Part shown: positions 1 to 4,918 of the stretch, in pieces | Layout: the number at the start of each line of letters is the position of its first letter | How positions within the stretch are numbered: position 1 is the stretch's first letter | NCBI GenBank assembly: GCA_003170655.1 | Contig: PMYY01000050.1 | Coordinates: 1-11,180, forward strand | Length of the DNA stretch: 11,180 nt | Reading direction: 5' to 3' | Origin: Nitrospiraceae bacterium | GTDB lineage: Bacteria; Nitrospirota; Thermodesulfovibrionia; Thermodesulfovibrionales; Dissulfurispiraceae | Made by a program: the position numbers and the translations under genes | The notes under the pieces: generated by a model | Told to the model about the DNA's origin: nothing | The model's input: the letters and a program-made list of their open reading frames with translations, nothing else | Database searches by the model: none

Positions 1-2
1 TG

Positions 3-233
3 AATACACTGCCAGCGAATAGGCCTAATGCCCATCCCCACTGGCTCAATTACATACGCGTCGAAGATGCTGTCAAGATGACTGCAAAAGTCGTGGCGCT
101 CGGTGGCCGCGTGCTGGTTGAGCCGCGGATTGATCGTCATGGCGGCAAGGTTGCGGTTGTCACCGACCCTTTTGGAGCCCCCTTCGGATTGCTTGAATGG
201 ACGGAAGATGACAGTAAAGAGGTGACCAAGTGA
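3..233 (+). CDS. VOC (glyoxalase/bleomycin-resistance fold) protein, 3' part
   Basis: Open from the left edge of the window to a TGA; about 76 residues are visible and the start lies outside. The segment reads HWLNYIRVEDAVKMTAKV, then ALGGRVLVEP, then VAVVTDPFGAPFGLLEW. This is the usual last beta-alpha-beta-beta module of vicinal-oxygen-chelate proteins: a 'Y-hydrophobic-x-V-x-D' strand, a helix ending in LGG, and the closing 'DPxGAxFGL' strand. VOC proteins include glyoxalase I, dioxygenases and antibiotic-binding proteins, and the substrate cannot be read from this half. The stop overlaps the GTG start of the downstream lipoprotein gene, which suggests translational coupling. The family call is firm; the function is open. 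Confidence 0.85.
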   Translation, partial: NTLPANRPNAHPHWLNYIRVEDAVKMTAKVVALGGRVLVEPRIDRHGGKVAVVTDPFGAPFGLLEWTEDDSKEVTK

Positions 234-583
234 ATAGCTCACTCTTGCGCTCTTTATCGATTGCCTTGGTGATCTGTACGTTGCCGGTTGTGTTGTCCAG
301 CTGCGTTTCAACTGGTGGATACTATGACGATGGGGGTATTGGGGCGGTTTACTATGAACCTCCCGATGTTGTCTACGGTGGCTGGGGACCTAGTTACCAT
401 GTGGCGCCGTATCGCGGCGGTGACCATCGAGACTATCGTCCAACCAGTGACCGTGGCCACGAATCTGCGCGAACTTACAGAGCCGCACCTGCTTCCCGCT
501 CGGTGCCGTCTATTCCATCGCAATCGCGTTCTAGTGGCTCACATTCTGGTGGCTCACATTCTAGTGGTCAACGATCACGTTGA
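230..583 (+). CDS. Small Gly/Tyr/Ser-rich lipoprotein, function unknown
   Basis: A 117-residue protein starting at a GTG that shares bases with the upstream TGA stop (GTGA overlap), so it is probably translated by coupling to the VOC gene. Residues 1-24 form a lipoprotein signal peptide with a hydrophobic core and lipobox L22-S-S-C25, predicting lipidation at Cys25 and membrane anchoring outside the cytoplasm. The mature part begins rich in Gly, Tyr and Pro (GGYYDDGGIGAVYYEPP), has an Arg/Asp/His-rich middle, and ends in a Ser/Gly/His tail with a short repeat (GSHSGGSHSSG) that is also a 15-bp imperfect repeat in the DNA around 533-568. No catalytic domain is recognisable and the low-complexity tail looks disordered. 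I do not recognise the family. Gene reality is supported by the overlap and the lipobox. Confidence 0.75.
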   Translation: MNSSLLRSLSIALVICTLPVVLSSCVSTGGYYDDGGIGAVYYEPPDVVYGGWGPSYHVAPYRGGDHRDYRPTSDRGHESARTYRAAPASRSVPSIPSQSRSSGSHSGGSHSSGQRSR

Positions 584-716
584 GTGCGGCCCGACAAGAA
601 AATCATAAGAAAGAGAACCGGTGCCAGAATAATATATGGTAGAGATCCGAGCATCTTGGTCAGAGAACTGCTTGATTACAACACAACGGAACATTGCAAA
701 CATGCCAGTGTTCGTT

Positions 717-866
717 AAAAAAAAAGCTTTATTCCTGAGTGGTTGTACTGCGGATAAATTCACCGATACAGGGTTAATTGCAGATGGTATGGAAATCGTA
801 ATGAAACCTACTTCGCCTCGCGATCTCTTAAGGACAGTTAGAAAAGTACAAGACATCAGACCGTGA
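717..866 (+). pseudogene. Receiver (REC) domain remnant, C-terminal half
   Basis: The frame ending at the TGA at 864-866 encodes KKKALFLSGCTADKF, then DTGLIADGMEIVMKPTSPRDLLRTVRKVQ. This is the beta4-alpha4-beta5-alpha5 part of a response-regulator receiver domain of the kind fused to hybrid histidine kinases (compare 'vLFmSGYTad...g.L..g..fi.KPfs...L...Vr..L'). The conserved Ser (LSG) and the Lys of the KP motif are present. The Asp pair, the phospho-acceptor Asp and alpha1-beta3 are missing: upstream translation in this frame (636-716) does not resemble a receiver domain. An ATG at 636 opens the frame but has no clear ribosome-binding site. I read it as the broken tail of a lost two-component gene. 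A small expressed ORF cannot be excluded. Confidence 0.6.
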
Positions 867-1408
867 TTATATGATCATAGAGTGGAGACTTGTAGCAAAA
901 CTCAACATTACAGTTGATAGGTTACACATAACATTTTCTAGTCAAGATTGTCATGAATCCTTATCGAAGCCATCATTTCTCATTGATGCAGATCATCGAT
1001 CACCATTGCCAAGAAATGAGACGTTCATGGAACACCCAGTCTAAAACACCTTCGGTAGAAGTCGAGCGCGTTTGTTGCAGCCACTGCTCAACATTTTGAC
1101 GATGAGAGTATTGAGAAATGAGTCGATCCAGGAAAAGGATAACTTCAAAATGCCAGAGTGAAGTGCCCGAGTCCAATATAAGGGCGGGGACTTCGGCAGC
1201 AGCTTTTCACGACGCTGGCGTTCTCTCTTTGCTCGATGATGAACAGCGGATAATTTTTTATCTGGGCCGTGACCAGTGCGGCCAGCGGCGCCAGAGTAGT
1301 GAACCGTCACATTGACTTTTTCACGGGATCTCATTCCCTGACAGGGGTTTCATCGCAATTACTACAAAAAATGCAACTAGTCTGGCCTACGCATTATCCC
1401 CCATAATG

Positions 1409-1426
1409 GGAACCTATGTAGGTTCC
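1409..1426. repeat. Perfect 18-bp palindrome GGAACCTA-TG-TAGGTTCC
   Basis: Two perfectly complementary 8-base arms around a TG centre. A run of seven T lies 14 bases downstream (1441-1447), so a rightward terminator with a displaced T-tract is one reading. The length and symmetry also suit a dimeric repressor operator. No gene starts nearby on either strand within 100 bp, so the role is undecided. Confidence 0.55.
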
Positions 1427-1479
1427 ACCTCCCCTACTGATTTTTTTGCAAATCATAGCCCCATTAAAATAATTGAGCT

Positions 1480-1505
1480 TGATCAGAAGAAAGAGAGTCT
1501 GATCG
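1480..1505 (-). terminator. Weak hairpin downstream of the TMEM175-family gene
   Basis: GATCAG (1481-1486) pairs with CTGATC (1499-1504), extended by one wobble pair, around a 12-base loop. It begins 10 bases past the stop codon of the minus-strand channel gene. Read leftwards it is followed by an AT-rich stretch but no real T-run. Placement suggests a weak terminator or 3' stabilising hairpin. Confidence 0.3.
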
Positions 1506-1514
1506 CCATATATC

Positions 1515-2168
1515 TCACTTAGAATCCGTATTTTTCGATAAAGCTAAATGCCGATCGATTCGGCCCGGCAATATGTTGAGAATGATTATGAATGCGTATA
1601 ATGCTATGCTTAATCCGGTGCTGAGGAAGGAAGCAGCAATGGCCAGTAGATAGATGTTGGGAGCAATGAGTATTCTTATGGACACAGCTTTTACAACGCG
1701 TGGATCAATCTCTTCATCAACCAGCTTGAGACCACTGGTTGCATAACGCCAGTGCAAATACAGACAGATCCATATTACCGTGAGATGGATGCCGTAAAAT
1801 ATTACTGCAAACCGCTGTTCTATATGTTCGCTAAGGAGATGAGTTGAGAAGGGGATGAAGGCGACAAACATCATAAACACGACATTTATCCAAAGGAAAG
1901 CCCGATCGGCTCGTCTGATGTAATGAAACTGAATGCTATGGCTGACCCAGAAGACTGCACATATCACAAAACTTAGCACATATATGAGGAACTTGGGCCA
2001 AAGATCATACACTCTGAGTTCCAGTGCTGCAGCCGCAACTCCCTTTGGTAAGTGCGGTACTTTCATATCCAGCACCAGCAAAGTCATGGCTATAGCAAAT
2101 ATACCATCAGTGAGTGCCTCGATTCGTGCCTTACTGAGGAATCGACCTCTTCTATTCGATTTGTTCAA
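1515..2168 (-). CDS. TMEM175-family (DUF1211) potassium channel-like membrane protein
   Basis: A 217-residue membrane protein starting at TTG (2168-2166), with a GAGGAG ribosome-binding site about eight bases upstream. The N-terminal signature is R15-IEALTDGIFAIAMTLLVLDMKVP, the TM1 motif of the TMEM175/DUF1211 family (usual form RxxxFSDGxFAIAxTLLVL). Hydrophobic segments fall at about 22-36, 59-80, 91-112, 119-139, 168-184 and 186-201, giving the expected six helices. The family's WVSHxxxF (74-81) and D-x-x-F/L-x-W-x-N (88-95) motifs between TM2 and TM3 are also present. Bacterial members assemble as tetramers and conduct K+. The usual FSD triad is LTD here, with Asp21 kept. It is a single gene with no partner on its strand. 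Length and motifs make the family call strong; channel activity is inferred. Confidence 0.88.
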   Translation of the reverse strand: MNKSNRRGRFLSKARIEALTDGIFAIAMTLLVLDMKVPHLPKGVAAAALELRVYDLWPKFLIYVLSFVICAVFWVSHSIQFHYIRRADRAFLWINVVFMMFVAFIPFSTHLLSEHIEQRFAVIFYGIHLTVIWICLYLHWRYATSGLKLVDEEIDPRVVKAVSIRILIAPNIYLLAIAASFLSTGLSIALYAFIIILNILPGRIDRHLALSKNTDSK

Positions 2169-2486
2169 TATTTCTCTCCTCTATCGATAAGTTATAAATA
2201 TAAACTGAAACCAACTGGTGAGTTACGTTTCTTGTTCACCCACCATGCAAGAAGGTACCTGTCAAGTATATCATTATGATGCCCTCAACCCAGTTGCGTC
2301 GGGATCTAACTGTTATGCTATCAGGCAATGCTTGATCCAATTACAAGTCGATTAGATTGTGACATACAACTGTACGACGAGTAAAAGCTAGGCAGTGCCA
2401 ACTCATGACCTTGCATCAGGGATTTTAGGCATCAATCCGAAGACGCTTTTATCGAGGATGCAAACAGGGCAACATAAAGACTGGAT

Positions 2487-2524
2487 GCTGATATATCAGG
2501 AGGCTGCTGATATATCAGGAGGCT
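2487..2524. repeat. Tandem 19-bp repeat containing a 12-bp palindrome
   Basis: Two perfect adjacent copies of a 19-bp unit, 2487-2505 and 2506-2524. Each contains the perfect palindrome CTGATATATCAG (2488-2499 and 2507-2518). The palindrome centres are 19 bp apart. They lie about 130-150 bp upstream of the predicted start site of the sigma-54-like promoter, the usual distance for enhancer-binding-protein sites. The repeat is seen directly; the regulatory role is inferred. Confidence 0.8.
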
Positions 2525-2616
2525 GCGCCTTCCAAAGTGTGATATCTCGCCATAGGCTTAGGTGAAATAGCTGTGATATCAATCTCATCGAAACCCTTCC
2601 TTCACAACATAGATCT

Positions 2617-2632
2617 TGGCATAACTTATGCT
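2617..2632 (+). promoter_or_regulatory. Sigma-54 (-24/-12) promoter candidate
   Basis: TGGCATAACTTATGCT aligns to the sigma-54 consensus TGGCACG-N4-TTGCW. The invariant GG and GC are exactly 12 bases apart, and the mismatches fall at less conserved positions. A start near 2643 would give a leader of roughly 170 nt before the collagen-like lipoprotein gene. A competing sigma-70 reading (TTGGCA at 2616-2621, TATAAC at 2637-2642) has a poor 15-bp spacer. Confidence 0.5.
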
Positions 2633-2816
2633 TCAGTATAACGGTTAATGTTGGGCTGTCGAAAAGAAAAAGTACTGAAAGCCGTACTTATAATTATTAT
2701 TATTGTGATCTTCGGCTGTAGGGACGTCTACTATTCGGCTTGACGACGTACGGGGTCGTTCCCACATTATTTTGTCGCAGAAGGATAATCTTATCAGAAG
2801 AGGGAGGTGAACGTGT

Positions 2817-3098
2817 ATGAAGAAATTAGTTGTGTTATTTGTAGCTAGTACGTTTCTAGCGGCTCTTACATTGACTGGCTGCAATCAATCACCGGCTCCA
2901 GCACCACAACAGGGAGCACCGGGAGCGCCTGGAGTACAGGGAACGCAGGGAGCGCCTGGAGTGCAGGGAACGCAAGGAGTGCAGGGAACGCAAGGAGTGC
3001 AGGGGGAACCGGAGAAGGGAGCGCCTGGAACACCGGGAGCGCCTGGAGCACCTGGAGCGCCTGGAGCACCTGGAGCGCCCGCGCCGGCAAAATATTAG
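2817..3098 (+). CDS. Collagen-like (Gly-X-Y repeat) lipoprotein
   Basis: A 93-residue protein starting at ATG 2817, eight or so bases after a strong GGGAGGTGA ribosome-binding site (2802-2810). Residues 1-21 form a signal peptide ending in lipobox L19-T-G-C22, so Cys22 should be lipidated and the protein anchored in the envelope. After a short Ala/Pro/Gln linker come 11 Gly-X-Y triplets (GAP, GVQ, GTQ, ending GEP), a two-residue break (EK), seven more triplets (mostly GAP), and the tail APAKY. Such repeats form collagen-like triple helices in bacterial surface proteins. With about 18 triplets the helix would be short (my estimate). There is no globular head domain, so the whole mature protein is the repeat. 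It is followed at once by a long hairpin. Its ligand or role is unknown. Confidence 0.8.
   Translation: MKKLVVLFVASTFLAALTLTGCNQSPAPAPQQGAPGAPGVQGTQGAPGVQGTQGVQGTQGVQGEPEKGAPGTPGAPGAPGAPGAPGAPAPAKY
2940..3079 (+). repeat. In-frame minisatellite of 9/18-bp units in the collagen-like gene
   Basis: Two exact 18-bp copies encoding GVQGTQ-type repeats lie at 2958-2975 and 2976-2993, followed by a partial third. Two exact 18-bp copies encoding GAPGAP lie at 3036-3053 and 3054-3071, followed by another half unit. The units are multiples of three, so slippage or recombination would change repeat number without breaking the frame. Confidence 0.8.
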
Positions 3099-3104
3099 AT
3101 GCGG

Positions 3105-3147
3105 AATACCGGGGTATATCCTCGCTAGGGGGATATACCCCGGTATT
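3105..3147 (+). terminator. Perfect 17-bp-stem hairpin after the collagen-like gene
   Basis: Left arm 3105-3121 and right arm 3131-3147 are perfectly complementary over 17 bp around a nine-base loop. It begins six bases after the stop codon. No T-run follows; the sequence goes on as TAGTAAGGAGGG. A classic intrinsic terminator is therefore incomplete. It could instead act as a 3'-end stabilising hairpin or a terminator that does not need a U-tract. Confidence 0.6.
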
Positions 3148-3217
3148 TAGTAAGGAGGGTGGATAATTAATCTTTCTAATCTCTTTAGTCAGTCAATTCA
3201 CGAGATATTTTATTTCT

Positions 3218-3245
3218 TTGAATTGAAAGAGATGATGACTATAAT
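3218..3245 (+). promoter_or_regulatory. Sigma-70-type promoter for the Spy-like gene
   Basis: TTGAAT (3218-3223), a 16-bp spacer and a perfect TATAAT (3240-3245). Start expected near 3252, giving a leader of about 40 nt to the ATG at 3292. Confidence 0.5.
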
Positions 3246-3291
3246 GAAAATGCCGGCAAAACAATAATTAACAAAAAAGGAGAACGTGAGA

Positions 3292-3918
3292 ATGAAACAG
3301 TGTTTGTCGATAAGTTCAATTTTATTGTTAGTACTTGCATTCTGTATTAGCGGTGCAAGCGCACAATCTATGGACCAGGGTGCAGGGATGCAGGATGATC
3401 CGCCAGGACAGATGAATATGAAGTGCGACAGCATGATGCACGACGGTATGATGCATCAGGGTATGCACAAGGATATGATGCATGGAGACATGATGGAACG
3501 GCAACATCATATGAAAATGATGCTGATGCGCCTCGGTCTCGATGAGAAACAGAAGGCAGAAGTGGATAGAATGATGACTGCACACATGAAAGATGCTATT
3601 AAGAAAAAGGCCGATTTAGACATTGCAAAACTTGAGCTGAAAGGCATTCTCAGCAAAGATCCCATGGACATGACAGCTGCCGAATCAAAAATGAAGGAAA
3701 TTGAGGCAATCAAGACAGCTATATTTCTTTCGCATCTGAATGTTCATCAGGAGATTAAATCAGTACTGACTCCCGAACAACAAACAAAGATGAAGAAAAT
3801 GATGGAAATGCATATGATGGACGGCGGAATGATGGGCAAAGATGGCTGTGGCTGTGAAATGAAGAAGGGTGGGATGAAAGAAAAAGAGCATTACGAGCAC
3901 GAGAAAATGATGAAATAG
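3292..3918 (+). CDS. Met/His-rich Spy/CpxP-like (LTXXQ) periplasmic protein
   Basis: The ATG at 3292 is chosen over the in-frame GTG at 3286 because the AGGAGA ribosome-binding site (3278-3283) is eight bases from the ATG but only two from the GTG. The product is 208 residues. A type I signal peptide ends at ASA-Q25. A Met/His-rich low-complexity segment follows (about residues 40-80, e.g. HDGMMHQGMHKDMMHGDMM), then helices carrying the repeated family motif: L81-GLDEKQ and L159-TPEQQTKMKKMM. The tail contains GCGCEMKKGG. About 36 of 208 residues are Met and 12 are His. Spy/CpxP/ZraP-type proteins are periplasmic chaperones or zinc-responsive sensor partners. The Met, His and Cys clusters suggest copper, zinc or silver binding, but that is inference. 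The gene is monocistronic, with its own promoter and terminator. Confidence 0.82.
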   Translation: MKQCLSISSILLLVLAFCISGASAQSMDQGAGMQDDPPGQMNMKCDSMMHDGMMHQGMHKDMMHGDMMERQHHMKMMLMRLGLDEKQKAEVDRMMTAHMKDAIKKKADLDIAKLELKGILSKDPMDMTAAESKMKEIEAIKTAIFLSHLNVHQEIKSVLTPEQQTKMKKMMEMHMMDGGMMGKDGCGCEMKKGGMKEKEHYEHEKMMK

Positions 3919-3936
3919 CTCTCGCCGTAACATAAC

Positions 3937-3963
3937 AGGGCGCCGGAGTTCGGCGCCCTCTTT
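3937..3963 (+). terminator. Intrinsic terminator of the Spy-like gene
   Basis: AGGGCGCCG (3937-3945) and CGGCGCCCT (3951-3959) form a perfect 9-bp GC-rich stem with loop GAGTT, followed by CTTT. It lies 18 bases after the stop codon. The T-tract is short but the stem is strong. Confidence 0.75.
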
Positions 3964-4096
3964 ACACCGCCCACCGATTATTCATTTCCATTAATTCATG
4001 CCTCTTTAATGTTCAGAATTGCCTATCGATTAAGCAGCGGAGATCGGTAGTTATTAGTTGCGCTCAAAGAAAAGAACTGATCTATAGTGACGATAT

Positions 4097-4330
4097 TTAA
4101 TTACAAACGCGAAGACCTGCTCTGTCTTTCGACGCCCAGATAATTCTGGCCTTCATACTAGGCTCTGAAAGCCTTATTATTTCCCCCTGACGTAGCACTG
4201 CACTTGTGACAATACCCAGCCCATGGCCACTGATATCGACTATGTTGCATGCCCAGTGCTTGCCGTACGAGTCATGGCAATCAGTCATATAATCGCATCT
4301 AAGCCTTGGCCAGGACCGTTCTTCCTTCAT
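4097..4330 (-). CDS. Short PilZ-domain protein (cyclic di-GMP binding)
   Basis: A 77-residue protein on the minus strand. It carries both PilZ signatures: an RxxxR motif at the N-terminus (R5-SWP-R9) and D-x-S-x-x-G (D32-ISGH-G37). The C-terminal strand ARIIWASKDRAGLRV matches the usual closing 'vrWv...raGl.F' of PilZ barrels. PilZ domains bind cyclic di-GMP through these Arg and Asp/Ser residues and relay the signal to motility, adhesion or secretion machinery. The chain is little more than the minimal barrel, so it probably acts as a single-domain adaptor. The start is odd: AGGAG directly abuts the ATG and an in-frame TAG lies six bases upstream, so no earlier start is possible. No partner gene is adjacent. 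Confidence 0.8.
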   Translation of the reverse strand: MKEERSWPRLRCDYMTDCHDSYGKHWACNIVDISGHGLGIVTSAVLRQGEIIRLSEPSMKARIIWASKDRAGLRVCN

Positions 4331-4539
4331 CTCCTAATTTTACAAATATATGAAGAAACATGAAAAGTCTTTTGTTGTGAAGTAATTGTTTCACCAAGCG
4401 AGGTCAAGTAGGAGAATACAGTAATTCTGGTGACAGTCTCACTCTTTCCGAGTTACAGCTGCTTTACAGCCGGATTTTCAATATGCCCCGCAAATCCAAT
4501 AAGTACTTAGTGATGTAATTGATATAAAAGAAAAAGGTT

Positions 4540-4558
4540 AGAGTGCTTTTCTGACTCT
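4540..4558 (-). terminator. Possible terminator of tRNA-Val
   Basis: On the minus strand, AGAGT (4558-4554) pairs with ACTCT (4544-4540) around a nine-base loop, followed by AACCTTTTTCTTTT. It starts about 37 bases past the tRNA 3' end. The stem is short, so confidence is limited. Confidence 0.4.
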
Positions 4559-4595
4559 GCCAATAATTGTCACCATTGATTTATAAGGGGAAAGA

Positions 4596-4670
4596 TGGTA
4601 GGCACGAAGGGTATCGAACCCTTGACCTCTACCGTGTCAAGGTAGCGCTCTCCCACTGAGCTACGCGCCT
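4596..4670 (-). tRNA. tRNA-Val (anticodon GAC)
   Basis: A full cloverleaf of 75 nt on the minus strand. The acceptor stem AGGCGCG/CGTGCCT has one G-U pair. Positions 8-9 are TA, the D-arm is GCTC/GAGC, and the anticodon stem CTACC/GGTAG encloses loop TTGACAC, giving anticodon GAC (valine). The variable loop is AGGTC and the T-arm AAGGG/CCCTT has loop TTCGATA. The discriminator is A and the 3' CCA is encoded in the DNA (4598-4596). Confidence 0.96.
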
Positions 4671-4691
4671 AACCGAAAATGTGGAATCTTT

Positions 4692-4721
4692 ATTCAACCC
4701 TAAATGGTCCTATTTTGTCAA
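4692..4721 (-). promoter_or_regulatory. Promoter of tRNA-Val
   Basis: On the minus strand, a perfect TTGACA (-35, 4721-4716), an 18-bp spacer and TTGAAT (-10, 4697-4692). Transcription would begin near 4685, about 15 nt before the mature tRNA 5' end. Confidence 0.5.
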
Positions 4722-4820
4722 TAATTGAGGTCCCGCATCTGCGGAACTAATCGAGGCTTCGACATTAATTTTCGATACTTCAGGAGAAAGTCTGCAGATC
4801 CGGGCCCATTATGATATATA

Positions 4821-4850
4821 TTCACAACAGGCTGGGTTAACGTGTATAAT
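4821..4850 (+). promoter_or_regulatory. Sigma-70-type promoter of the Sel1-repeat gene
   Basis: TTCACA (4821-4826), an 18-bp spacer and a perfect TATAAT (4845-4850). The predicted start near 4857 gives a leader of about 60 nt. Confidence 0.5.
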
Positions 4851-4918
4851 TGTGTGTAACCTGGAAGGAAGTATGGGTTTATTAAGATGTAAATCAAAAG
4901 AATTTGTGAGGTATGATC

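Larger units (their letters stand above)
867..1514. other. Intergenic or decayed region without a convincing gene
   Basis: About 650 bp between the receiver remnant and the channel gene. Two overlapping open frames exist (1041-1334 minus, 97 codons; 1118-1315 plus, 65 codons). Neither has a ribosome-binding site, a recognisable domain or a natural composition, so I do not call them. The stretch may be eroded coding DNA continuous with the receiver remnant. Identifiable structures are an 18-bp palindrome at 1409-1426, a T-run at 1441-1447 and a hairpin at 1480-1505. Confidence 0.5.
2169..2816. other. Long intergenic region with regulatory repeats and promoter
   Basis: About 650 bp of AT-rich DNA between divergent genes (channel gene leftwards, collagen-like gene rightwards). 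I see no credible gene. The part at 2169-2480 holds nothing I can name. The part at 2487-2640 contains a tandem palindromic repeat, two TGTGATATC sites (2538-2546 and 2572-2580) and a sigma-54-like promoter, listed separately. The part at 2643-2801 would be a leader of about 170 nt for the lipoprotein mRNA. Confidence 0.6.

Noticed and set aside
1041..1334. Minus-strand 97-codon open frame (and the plus-strand 65-codon frame at 1118-1315)
   Set aside because: No ribosome-binding site, no recognisable domain, and the two frames overlap on opposite strands. Composition does not look like a real protein.
2487..2524. CRISPR-like or mobile-element repeat interpretation of the tandem 19-bp units
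   Set aside because: Only two directly abutting copies without spacers, and no cas or transposase genes nearby.
2866..3090. Minus-strand Ala/Leu/Pro-rich open frame opposite the collagen-like gene
   Set aside because: It is the antisense of the Gly-X-Y codons. The plus frame has a lipobox and a strong ribosome-binding site; this frame has neither.
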